From: Alnus glutinosa
Taxonomy: Eukaryota; Streptophyta; Magnoliopsida; Fagales; Betulaceae
Length of the DNA stretch: 64,000 bases
NCBI RefSeq assembly: GCF_958979055.1
Contig: NC_084888.1
Span: forward strand, 29,626,804 to 29,690,803
Direction: 5' to 3'
A program made the position numbers and the translations under genes. Shown in pieces: positions 22,738 to 34,923 of this stretch (position 1 is its first letter; every line of letters starts with the position of its first letter). The notes below the pieces were generated by a model. The model did not search any database, was not told where the DNA came from, and saw only the letters and a list, made by a program, of their open reading frames with translations.

Positions 22738-23808
22738 ATGGCTGCGATTCAGGAACAGGAGCTCGAAGAAGACGAAGCCACAAGGAGCGTTGATTTCAGG
22801 ATCAAGGGTGGGCAAGAACCGGAGCTGAGTAGCCGCCACAACAGAGAGGGACCCACCAACAACACCGAATTAGTACCGTCCCCGCCGGTGGAGGCGGCGG
22901 TTGCGCCGAAAGAAGAGCCGGACACGGAGGAAATGTCACGTGCGATGGTGACGGTGCACGTGCCGGCGGGTATTCCGATGAGGATGGACAGAAAAGCGGT
23001 TGCGCTGCCGAAGAGAACGTCGACGAAGGACCGACACACGAAAGTGGAGGGTCGCGGGCGGAGGATCCGAATGCCCGCCACATGCGCTGCCCGGATCTTC
23101 CAGCTGACCCGGGAACTGGGCCACAAGTCCGACGGGGAGACCATCCGGTGGCTCCTCGAGCACGCCGAGCCGGCCATCATCGCCGCCACCGGCACCGGCA
23201 CGGTCCCCGCCATCGCCATGTCCGTCAATGGGACCCTCAAAATCCCCACCACGTCCGCTCCCGACAGCGACCCACCCGTTAAGAAGAAACGGAAACGACC
23301 CGCCAACAGCCAGTACATAGACGTAAACGACGGCGTTTCGGTCTCGGCGGGGCTCGCTCCAATAACAACCACCACCACGCAACAACAACAACAACAACAA
23401 CAACAACAAGAAGCACAGGCAGTAGTACCTCAGGGGCTGGTACCCGTGTGGGCTATACCCTCAAACGCCGTCGTTCCCGGCACGTTCATCATGGTCCCGC
23501 AGATGGCCTCCATTGCCGGACCTTCGACCCCGTCTCACATATTCACATTCCCAGGTGCAGCCACGCCTCTTATCAACATTTCAGCAAGGCCCATATCGTC
23601 CTTCGTCTCCTCCATGGCCAACATAGCCACGCCTGTTCAAATCCAACCCAGCTCCTCGGCGGCTTCCTCTTCAAGCGCTGCCGCCACTATTACAACTACA
23701 AGCAGTACAACTAGTGCCGCTACAACCACTCAGATGCTGAGGGACTTCTCGCTGGAGATTTACGATAAACAGGAGCTTCAGTTAATGTCTCGCTCTTCCA
23801 GCCACTGA
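22738..23808 (+). CDS. Class I TCP transcription factor, TCP9/TCP19 clade
   Basis: This is a nuclear DNA-binding protein. Class I TCP factors bind GTGGGNCC-type sites and regulate growth, leaf development, senescence and hormone genes. The gene has no intron and codes for 356 aa. The ATG at 22738 ([20 protein letters not shown]) is chosen because the frame upstream of it has no ATG. The TCP domain lies at about residues 91-150: [20 protein letters not shown] basic region, then helices with [20 protein letters not shown], and the class I mark [29 protein letters not shown] nuclear signal is at about 182-188, a 10-residue glutamine run from pure CAA codons at about 215-224, and the conserved end [15 protein letters not shown]. 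The C-terminus is rich in Ser, Thr and Ala. Codon use is GC-rich compared with the surroundings. Confidence 0.94.
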   Translation: MAAIQEQELEEDEATRSVDFRIKGGQEPELSSRHNREGPTNNTELVPSPPVEAAVAPKEEPDTEEMSRAMVTVHVPAGIPMRMDRKAVALPKRTSTKDRHTKVEGRGRRIRMPATCAARIFQLTRELGHKSDGETIRWLLEHAEPAIIAATGTGTVPAIAMSVNGTLKIPTTSAPDSDPPVKKKRKRPANSQYIDVNDGVSVSAGLAPITTTTTQQQQQQQQQQEAQAVVPQGLVPVWAIPSNAVVPGTFIMVPQMASIAGPSTPSHIFTFPGAATPLINISARPISSFVSSMANIATPVQIQPSSSAASSSSAAATITTTSSTTSAATTTQMLRDFSLEIYDKQELQLMSRSSSH

Positions 23809-26000
23809 AAACGAAAGTGCTTTCCGTGTGTAGCATTTCTTTCTCGTTCGTTTCTGGATTGAGTTTCCGGGGCGTTCATGGAGTAGCACGTGCGCGCGTG
23901 AGACGTGGGGACCAGGTGCATGTCCCGGTGGGGTCAAACAAAGACTCGGCAAAAGCAAAGAGAAACAGAGGTGCTGCTCCGTGGACCGTGCGATGGGGCC
24001 ACCTCGTGTATTTTAGTCATGTGATGGTGGGCGCGGGCCCCAAGGGTGGGGGCACTTGGGCACTTTTCCCAATGCGGGTGGGTTTGGTGGGTCGATGGAG
24101 ATGGCCACGTGTCGATGGAACATAGCTCTTTTTTTTCCTCTGGATCACGTGGAGTCTTTTATGGTGGGGGTCCAACTGATGCGGATTTTTGATTGGCCTG
24201 TGAGAGAGAAAGAGAAGGTCGGTGTGGTGATGGAATCAAATGCGCCTGATGTTAAGATGGGGTTCTGGTTTTGTATTTTGTACAGTTTTTTTAACTGTTC
24301 AAATCTAATTTTAAGTTTTTCGAAAAAGAAAAAGAAAAAGAAAAAAAAAATTGGAGTAAAATTAAATCTGATATTATTTTGGGAGGTTCTTACTTCTTAG
24401 GCTATGGTAGTAGCTTTTATTTATCTACTATTAACTCTAGTTTTTCATTTGTTGCATAACATGCTTCTATATATGATGAATTAGTTTTTGATTTATTCAA
24501 ATATATTTATATTTTATTATTCAAACTTTAACTTGAATTGGGGAGGTTTGTTTTATTGGGTGGAATGAGAATCTGAATCAACTAACTAAAACTTGGCCTA
24601 GTAATTCGATTACATAATAAAGGGGGAATATGTGAACAAGTGTATTCCAAATATTGTCACGCTTTTTCTAAAGGATCACACTTATGTTATATGGATGACG
24701 GTACAGGCGGATGGCCTAGCCTTAACATGGGCGGGCGGTTGGCCTCTTCTGTTACTCGCAGATCTATTTCGCTAACCCTTAATATATATATATATATATC
24801 AAAATGACCTTATTTTGGTATTTAATACCAAAATAATTTCAGTTTATACTAGAATCTTCTTTTGTTTTACTTCACTAAAAAAAAAAAAAAAAAAGAGAAC
24901 CCTAATTACGTCACTACCAGCCATGTACCATTCAATTTACTCCCTCTCCCTCATCAACCACAACCCTTGAATTCTCTTCGGTCTTCGCCATTCTCTCTTA
25001 CATCAAATTAATTGTCAATTACATTACTTCCCTCGACTTCACCACTCTTGAACTCTGCCGACTTGCCAACATGTGCCCTGAAATCCTCACCTTCTGAGTC
25101 GTTGCCCTTTGACGCCCCTCTCCCTCTCACCACAGCTTGTCACCAGCGCATCGCAGTAATCTAGCATCATTTCTCACCCCCTTTTAGTTCGAGATCTCCT
25201 ATAAGTGCTTGACCCCTCTCAAAGATGGTATTTCCTCGCGCTCTCAATAGGCTTCCTTTTGTCTGCTTGGTTGTCAAGACAACTAGAGAAAAATGTTGAG
25301 GAGTGGCTTTGTACTATATATGTAAAATAGTCTATACACATAAGGCGAATGTTTATGGGTGGATAGCTCCAAAAGTGGGCTCGCCCGTGGGCGGTGACAG
25401 ACATATCCACTCATCCTGAATGGACAGTTACGAATGCGGTTTTGAGCTAATAACCGCCCGTTTAGGGCGGTGTACAACCTTAATTATATGCTCTGTTTAC
25501 TAATTAATGTGCATTATACCAAAATTATATTATAATAGTGTGAAAATTTATAACAAGATTAATTCACCAACTCCATGTATTCCAATGCTCGTATATTTTT
25601 TTTATTCAATTAGAAGAAAAAAAATGCTCAATGTTTTCTAAGCTAAGCCATATTAATGTTATTATCTCTTTGTCATATATACCACACACACAAAAAACGT
25701 GTTAGTGTTAAAAATACAACTTAATTTGTACAAAAAAATAGTAGAATCTTTGCAATCTTGCATTACTACGGATAATATATAAATTATTTATATGGGCATT
25801 CGCATCCGGCTCAATGAATTTACTCTCCATTTTAACTCATAAAATTGGATGAAGCACTTTAATAGCTCACCCAATATTTCAGCATTTTGTTAAGTAGGAT
25901 GTATTTCATTTTTGTCCCATTTTAGCATCTTGGCTAGCCAGAATAACATTTCAGTTATGTTATTTTGGCTAACCGGATGAGAATGGTCTAATATCCTAGT
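23809..26000. other. TCP 3' flank and gene-free region
   Basis: The TCP 3' UTR probably runs into the GC-rich stretch to about 24270. Beyond it is AT-rich DNA. Patches at about 24700-24760 and 25370-25480 with GGGCGGGCGG or CCGCCCGTTTAGGGCGG motifs may be remnants of hAT-type termini, but no pair of ends was established. No gene is recognisable. Confidence 0.4.
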
Positions 26001-26420
26001 AGGGTCTATAGGTTAGGAAATAAATCTGATTTTCTAGAACCAGTGAGAAGCAAAAACAATAACAAAGAAGAACAGAAAATTACAAATACAGAGGTTTACG
26101 TAGTTCACCACTAAGGGCTACATCCCCAGAATTGCAGGAAGATTTCATTATTTCTTGAAAAACAATACAATGAGACGTCAATACAATACGAAATCGTAAA
26201 CATAGAAGCAACTATAAATACGACCCTCAATTGGGTCCAAACACCGAAACGGGTAAAAAAATTTCCTTGCGCCTATCGGCCCAAACTTCTGCTCCGTGGA
26301 CTAAGCCACATAAAGGAAATAATAATAATAATAATAAAACCCATTTAAATCGTAGCACTTCTAACACTGAACCGGGTTGGATACAATCCGGGCTCCACAT
26401 AGCCTAACACTACAATTAGT
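26000..26420. mobile_element. Possible LTR remnant
   Basis: GAGGTTTACGTAGTTCACC followed by GGGCTACATCC is a motif pair I associate with plant LTR sequences, and a CTAACA near 26372 could be an LTR end. It resembles in style the LTR at 35862. No target duplication or coding domain was found, so the limits are estimates. Confidence 0.3.
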
Positions 26421-27746
26421 CAAATCCTATATGTTCAATCAAAATAAGTTCTTAATCGTGCTATTTCATAGTTAATTTTTTTTTTTAAAAAAAATAAAAA
26501 ATAAAAACAAATACAACATAATATACCTCAAAACGAGTGATAATGTGAAACAACAATAACTGTGGCAATGTGAAATATAATAGTGACAATAGAATGGATG
26601 ATAATGCTGAACATGCAATAACATATTATCAATATAGTTTTAACTTGGGATATAGATACTTGAGAAAGTCTTAAGTTATAAATTTCAAAGATTTTTCGAA
26701 ACAATTGTATTAATAGCTCAAACTAAGGAAACCGATATTAGACTTTCCTAAATGACAACTTTAAGTTAGGGTTGACAATTCGTGTCGAGACATGTATATA
26801 AGACTATACATGTCAACCCTAACACAATCCATTTAATTAAACGGGTCAGACTCATCAACCTTAATAAGATAATTTCGTGTTGAGTTTATGCCGAATTTGC
26901 GATTGTGTTAAATATGCTATCTCTTATGTCGTATGTCGAGTTCAGATTGTATTGATGTATTCTTACAATACTAAATAGGTCAATCATAACCTAACTCATT
27001 TAGTTAAACGGATCAGATGTCTAAACTTTAACCCGTTAATTTTGTGTTAGAATCGTGTTGTGTTTACGAATGATATAAAAAATTGTCAATCCTGTTTGAA
27101 GTAATCCCAGCTCAAAATCTTTCCTCCAAATATATAAGAGATATCCAGATTAAAATTTAGAGTTTTCTCTAATAATTTGAAATAGTCCTGTAAAAGAAAA
27201 TATATATATATATATATATATATTTCCAATTTCGATTTTTCCCTTTTAAGTTTTAAGAGAAAAATGACCATCATTAGAGAGTGCTTCTCACACCCATTGT
27301 GGCGCGTGGAGCTCATAACCCTTTTCTGGTGGCCACGTATGGGGAGATGCTTATCACCATTCACTACGTCAGAGTGTGGGACCCAGGCCACCACCATAAG
27401 AAAGCCCATCTATTTGTGGGCCATGACCATGGCTTAGTGATGGACCAGCCAGCCCCCTTCAAAAAAGAGGGGCAGAAGATAATGGACGGTTGCGATGATC
27501 TGAGCCGCGAATTCAGTGACATTTATATTGCGGCCGCTTTTGCAGGCTTTTACTGGGTCTGGGTGGCGCCCGTGGGGCCCACCACTATTGTCCCTAGCTG
27601 AGGCCCACTTCTGGGACTAGGGTCCACTTAAAAGTTGGTGACAATTTGGAATACGCCCGGCCCCACATTACAACAGCATTTGCATCTTATCCAATTGCTT
27701 CTTTGTTATTTGTTTTTCTTTTCAACTTTTTAGGTCAAACCTTCAC

Positions 27747-27777
<31 letters not shown>

Positions 27778-29136
27778 ATTAAAGAAAAATGATTTGGGGT
27801 TTCCCAATCTGACCACAAATTCAGATGAAATGAAAAATAATGGCTCCATGGGCTGTTTGTATACTTGACAGATTTTAGCTATTTTAAGTGAAATGGGGAT
27901 GATTTATCTAACGAAAAAAAAAAAAAAAAAAATCTTTTTCATGTAGTAATATATACACCATTAGATATGTGAAATTTAATGTTCGATTATGAAACGGAGA
28001 GGATCCGGAAAGGTTAGAGAAAATGGTTTAGATTTGTTTACTGCTTTCATTATATGAACTCGACCCATCTCCTTCAGCTTTCATGTCTCAATGAAAGCAA
28101 ATGAGTTTTTATCTATAAAAAAAGAAAAGAAAAAAAGAACAAAAGAAAAAAAGCACACAAACTTGTCGCAAGACTCCCTCTTTCTCGGATGGGAATTCTT
28201 TACAATTTTTCTGTCCAAAAAGTAGAGGACACAAGAAATTGTAAAGCCCTTATGAGAGAGGGCTCCCTGCCTGGGCAAAAGGGAGCCCCACAGGCCCCCC
28301 TCACATCCCCTGCTTATTTGGGATCCCCACTCCCTCTCTCTCTACATATTTGCACAATGTTGAAAGGGTAATTTTATTTTATTTTATTATTCTTATTTTT
28401 TTTTTTGCCTCTTTAGAGCATCTCCAACACTATCTTTGACATGGGCTATTGGGCTCTGCAAGAGCTTTAGCATTTTATCATCCCTTTCCTTTCCATCTTG
28501 GCTCCTTTTAATCCTGCAAAAAGATTTATACAGTTTAAGCAAGCTTTAGCTTTTAGACCTTTTCAGATTGTACTCCGAGGAATATTCTTCCAGGATGAGG
28601 ACTGTCAGATAAGAATTTTCCTATTTTAAGGGACATAAAAGGAATGAGCCATGGATAGGAATTTTCCTCATCTTAAGTAATATTCTGAACCTTCTCCTTC
28701 CATTCTTATCATGACCTGAATGCTCCCAGAAGCAGGGTTTTCAGAAAGGATAAGCAAAGCAGTGAAGTTCCAAACTAAATTGTAATCTGTAACTATTTTG
28801 TTTCTTTTCCAAAGAAAGAAAACTGGGCTTGGACAAAACTCTGCCCTGTTAATACAAACTTCTGATTGAATGGTTGTATAGAAAGTACACATCAAACACC
28901 TAAAGGAGCTTTGAACACATAAAAAACACCTGACTGATTCTTCTTTTGGGTACGTTATCCTGAAATATGATTACAATGAAAAAATTGTAAACTCTACACT
29001 AAAACAACAAGAGGGAAAAGAAAAAGAACTATACAGCATTATGGGTTCCAGACATGCAACAAATACATGCCAGAACTGTACTTTCTTTTACTCTATAATT
29101 TAATTTGGTACCAAGTAGAAGCCGGATGCAATCTGC
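26421..29136. other. Gene-free region between TCP and PLD beta
   Basis: AT-rich DNA with a TA repeat near 27203-27224, poly(A) runs near 27750 and 27917, and a GC-rich patch at about 27290-27610 with GGGGCCCACC motifs but no recognisable gene. The segment just before 29137 is the likely PLD beta 3' UTR. Confidence 0.45.
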
Positions 29137-30094
29137 TTAGATCGTTAAGTTCTCCTGAATGGCAATAAATGACCCAACTACATTTCCTCCCACATCTGGG
29201 AAAGTTTCACATCCGGGGAGGGGACTCACCTTGCCCTTTCGATCAACTTCAACAGGGTATTTTAACAGGTGGCCCCTCAACTCTGTGACCTCATCAGCCG
29301 CAAATTGTTTCCAGTTCATCTCGCCCAGCGATCTAACCCTTCTCACACATTCAATAGACTCCGGATGTGTGAAGCAGTCCTCAATACCTCCAATATGCTC
29401 TGCCCATAATGACATCCTATATCCATGAATCTGCGAAGTACACATTCACAACATGTAACGGCGAGTCGGTTATGTATGTCTCGTTAGGGTATTTAGCAAT
29501 TAGTAACAGAAATAAAACAGTAGCATTTAATGTAGCAAGTGAACCAGTTATGTTAAGAGTTCTACACATAGATATGTTTTTGGAGTATCTAGAACGATGT
29601 TACGACTTCATTATTTTTGATGCAAATTTCTTGGCAACAACACTACTTTGTTTTGTAATCACTCCAATCTAGAATATTTGTGTATCGTTTCTGAAAACCA
29701 ATTGAAAAAGTTCATTCCACGTACCATCAAACTGTCCCATTAACATTTCTAATACAAAATGAATACATTAACTTTAGGGCATATTTATTCATTTGATCAT
29801 TGTGGTTTAATGGGTTTGGTGTGTTTTGATTGAAACCTCAATTTCACAACTGAACTTTTCAATGTGTACTGGTGAAGGTTGTCTTAACAAGAAATTTTTT
29901 TGGGAAATGTCTTATAGTTAAATAGACTATCGGATTATGTACCTACTTAGAGAATCAGATCACACTGTTTAGAGATTAAAGCGTGATTGACTAGCTTTTT
30001 GGATGTAGGCCCTCTTGCCTCCCCTATATCTAACTGGCCATGTGATAAAGTGACTTAAAGCAATAAACTGAATTACTAAACTTTCAGTTAGAAC

Positions 30095-30158
<64 letters not shown>

Positions 30159-33100
30159 AAAAAAGAAACTCTTATATTTCCAATAAATTCTAAAATTTTA
30201 AAGCCGTTCCATGTTTGTTTCCAGAGAATTTCCAGTCCATGCAACTGAAAAAGAAAGTCAACAAAATCTAACATGTTGGGCTTAGGATACCGCATTAAAA
30301 AGAATGACTCTGTTATTTCACTTGATGATGGTCCTAAAATTGAGATACATTGCAGCCATGCAATTTGACGATTTCAATGTTTCTGGTCCTACGGATCCTT
30401 TTCTGGTATTGCATTTTTTGTAAAGAATGTTGTACATAAAAATAAAGCATTAGAAGTTATTCATAAAAGCCAGGGACTATATAAACTACTAGATATGAAA
30501 GAAGCAATTCTTCCTACAGATGCCAATTGCAAGTCACAAGCTACTGAATGAGCATGTCTCTGATATCTTTCTACTTCAACCAAACAGCATTCAATAGAAA
30601 AAACATAATGGTTTACACCTAAAGTTTCAGAAAAAAACATATCCTTCATGCACTCTGAAAAAGCTTGGACATGAATCTTCCCGAGGTTTTCACTGTAATG
30701 AGGAAAGTTACACCTAAAGTTTCAGACAAAACCATATCCTTCATGCACTCTGAAAAAGCTTGGGCATGAATCTTCCTGAGGTTTTTACTGTGATGAGGAA
30801 AGGTATGTTTTGCTTTCCCAAGAAATTGTTTTTTGGAAGGAGAGGGGAGCGTTGGGATAGTATCAATGATTAAGAAAACAAATATATAATAAACATTTTT
30901 ACATCTCAACTTTTTTTGTTCTTTTTAAAAATAATGGTCCCCTTTTCTGTGAATAAATTACCACTGGTGAGTTTCTGCATTTGAATGCAAAGGAAAGCCA
31001 AAAAATGAAACTAATCCTTTTATACCAAATAGCTATGTAAGTAACAAAGGTTACCTGTCCACGCGGATTAGAAAGTTTTCTTGCCCAGGTATTATGAGGT
31101 TGATATGCTCCCATTGCAATCTCAGTGTCCCTAGTGCCCTCCATGGAGCGCTGGTTGATGTTTGCAGAACCCAATATTACATATTCGTCATCAACTATCA
31201 TGCCCTTTGAATGAACATAAATCATAAATCGTCGGTTTTTTCGACTAAGTGCCTGGGAACACCAAGATACAACACTTATTTAAGTACTTTTTCTGCATAA
31301 AGAGCAGATCTGAGGAACCAGAGGAACTATAATCCGAAAGTTATCTACTTCTGTACTAGGAAATGTCTCCTGTGTATAAGAACAACTGGTACCAAAACCA
31401 ATGGGTAATAGAAGTGATGAGAGTTACCTGAGGAGTGTTAGAAGCAGGACTTCCAGGAACTATGGCGTCATATACATCTATGGCCTCACGGTTGCCGAGG
31501 CAAAAGAAGTTTAGATAATCTTGTGGTGAGTAAGCTCCCTCAAGCCCAACCTCCACCAAAGCCTTGTAGATAGTCTTATACATCATTTGCATTGTCTTAT
31601 TCTGCAATAATCAATAATAACTCCAAGATCAACAAAATGCACTACTCAGCTTTAACAAAATGCTATAGACTTTAGTACATTATTGGGCAATTTTGATGTC
31701 CAAACATTGTTTATATAAAAATTGATGATGATATGAGTCTTTTCTTCCCCATTTTCCCCTACGTCTTTTCAAAACTACTGTTTGGAATAAGGCAGTTTAA
31801 AGATAAGCAGAAATGACTTCAAATTCAACTTTTTCTGACTTAAGAGATTTCTCTATATTGATATTAAACCTTGTATACTGGAATGCTACATATGAAACAA
31901 ATCAATTCCACTTGAGACCAGGCTTTTGTCCCACTCTATTGAGACTGAGTAAAGTATTCAATGTAATAAAGAAATTTGATGCTCCAGAGTGGAACTTCCA
32001 CTTTCTAGAACTTTTTGTCGAGGAAAAGGTAAAGAAAACGGAACCAATTATAATAAACCAGGTCATAGTTGGGTGTAGATTTGTGCATGCGTTAGAAGCA
32101 CTAGAGCCACATTTTGTGTGAAAGGAAAAAGGTGACAAAGCTGAGGACGTACAGGAGAAAACATCTGTTTGAAGGCGTATTATGGTAAAATGAAAGGAGA
32201 GCCTCCTGACTGACAATTACAGAAACCTAAGTTTCTCTTTATGTGCTCATATTGGAAGTTTTCATATAATTCCACTCCAGGCATAAGTCCTTAGTACCAT
32301 CTTAAATGATCAAATTATAAGCTTCCCCATACCAACATACAAAAGCTTCATATTGCTGGGTACGAACAAGAAGTTCTTTTCACCCTGAAAGTCATTCAAA
32401 TTAGTTTTTATAGAATTGCTACATACAGAGAAACTTCTGGGAAAGCTCTTCACTACAAGGCACTCCTCTGATGAAAGGTGTGATAGTGAAAGAGAGATGG
32501 AAAAAAAATGTAGGAGTATATGTCATGCCGAATTTTGAAGTATAATAGCACGAAAGAGCTTTTCATGACTGAACATAGTTTCAATTCCTTCCCAAGTTAC
32601 TAATTGGAGCCTACCTGCCAAAATAGAATCCTTTGAGTAGCAGCACCAGTTGGAGCACCTTCTGGCCACATTGGAATAACAATATACACAGAAAATCTCT
32701 TATTTGCTCTAATTTTCTCGGCAATTTTAAGGGCAATCTCCATTGGAATCAAATTATTAGCACCTGCAGAAAGATAGTGTGAGAAAAATTCTGCATTCAG
32801 CAAACAGAACAAGACAATAAAACTATACAGAACACGTGTTTATTACCACATTCTCAGCCTGTAAAAGTTTATGAAAAAGACTAACACAAATATGAAGTTG
32901 TTTAAAGTGGTGTGGCAGATTCAAAGTATTTTGTCAAAATGGTACATAGAACACCTAATCAAATTCTAATATCTAAAATACTAAATTGTTCCAGACCCAG
33001 TTCGTCCCATCTCTGGCATTTTGATTTTATATTTCGAGACTATCAAGACTTCAATTGAAGCAAAACTCTCCTTTTGACTTTATCACTGTTCTTTAAGCTC

Positions 33101-34890
33101 CATCTTTCCTTAATTCCCATGTAATGCTTTTATTATCAACATTTCTTCTAAATGTGCTGAATGGAAGTTTTCCTATTCTGGTGGTAAATTGGGTTAAGGT
33201 CTGGTGCAGCTAATAAACTGAAACGCTGCTATGTTTTTTCTACTGATTAAGATCCCTTATAAGGTATCTATTAAACATACACGTACTGAAACTTGACAAA
33301 ACAACAGACATGGTAGGTTACTTTTTAATTCAATCTCATATGCACATGGCAGTTTTAGATGCTAGCTATGGACCCAATGTTCATCTGATAATATTCGCTT
33401 TAACACAGACAACTTCAAAGCTCTTATCTATTCATGTTGACTGCAGAAATTATGACACTGTCAGATTCAATCGGCACAGCAACAAGTTCTAATTATTTAT
33501 AAGATAAATGATCCTCTAAATATCATGGCTATCATGATCTCTTCATGTTAAAATTAAAGTTTCCTTACCTACGTCTTTATTCGAATCCCAATTGTACGAA
33601 GATCCAATGAAATACTGGTTCTCTATATAAATGAAATGCTGCGCAGAACGAATGGCTTTAACATATGCCGTGTGTATGCTCATGTCAATCAGCACATTCT
33701 TCCCACAAACCAGGTTCTGTTACAAGAAAGTAATTAATTATTCAGCCACAGGAAAAAAAGGAGGGGGGGGGGGGGGGGGGGGGGGGGGGATTGTAAACTG
33801 AAATCACCACAAAGATAAAACCATATTGCTAAACTAAAATCAGCGAAAGGATAAAACTAGTAACTAAGTGTCACCTCACCTCGGTTGTGGCTTTTTGTGG
33901 ATCCTTTGGGAAGTCTTTAACAGAATTTGAATCAATAGATCGAAAAATCTGTATTTGGAAAACCAAAGCAGATGAACAAGACAATTTCATCAGTAAGCTA
34001 ACACAAATTGCAAATCAACACATCCTTTTGACCTGATCCAAGGCCCTAGGGCAATTCAACAATTAATTAATACCATCTGACCTGAACATGCCAAGCTTCT
34101 GGATCATTCCCGTTAGTGCAAGTAGCATCAGACAGTCCAATGATGTCTGGAATTCTTTCTAGCCTAAGCAAGGCATCATCATATGAAGTTTTCAGTTTTT
34201 TAATCCCATGGGGTTTTGCAGCCTTTAACCAGCGATCCTCAAAGTTGGTCAGAACGTCATACGCCGCTGGACCATCAATTTTGGAGTGCAAATCATGCCA
34301 CGGCTCTCGTGGACAACCAGCAGTGTTACCCTGTCAAGGTAATAGCCCACAACAGAAAGCAGAGTTAATTAATTTAGAAGACAATTATGTCCAAAAATAA
34401 CAGTTCCTAGGACATTTAGCTCAACATTCCCGAAGTTTTTCAATTGCTAGAGTCCAAAAACTAATCAAGGAATAGTGCAAAATTTGTTGTGTAGACTTGC
34501 AATTTTATTGTAAGACAATTGGAAGACAACTATATCTTAGAATAGCAGTTCCTTGGCAATTTTAGATGGACATTCCACCAAGTTTTTCAGATTCATCTCC
34601 AAAAACTAAATTGGGGCATTAAAGTATTCGTTGCATACACTTGCAATTTTATTGGTCGAACTTCATGTGCATTTGTTCAAGCTGCGTTTCTTTGCACATT
34701 TGAATGACTAAATGGGATGTTCTAGCAGATAAACTAATGCCACAATAATTTTTTTTTGGTCTTTAATTTCTTAGCACTTAAAATTAGTTTAATTTCCTCC
34801 TTGGATCAGATCACATCTAGGATCTCATCATATGATATATAGTTTAACTTTCAGTCGTTAGTTCTGGTACTAATCTTTTTCCCTTAACGT

Positions 34891-34923
<33 letters not shown>

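Noticed and set aside
22749..23409. Antisense frames of 93-209 codons opposite the TCP gene
   Set aside because: Shadows of a GC-rich coding sequence. The sense frame carries the conserved TCP domain.
27488..27520. TGATCTGAGCCGCGAATTC resembling miR171
   Set aside because: It differs from the miR171 consensus by an extra base and a changed 3' half, and no hairpin partner was found nearby.
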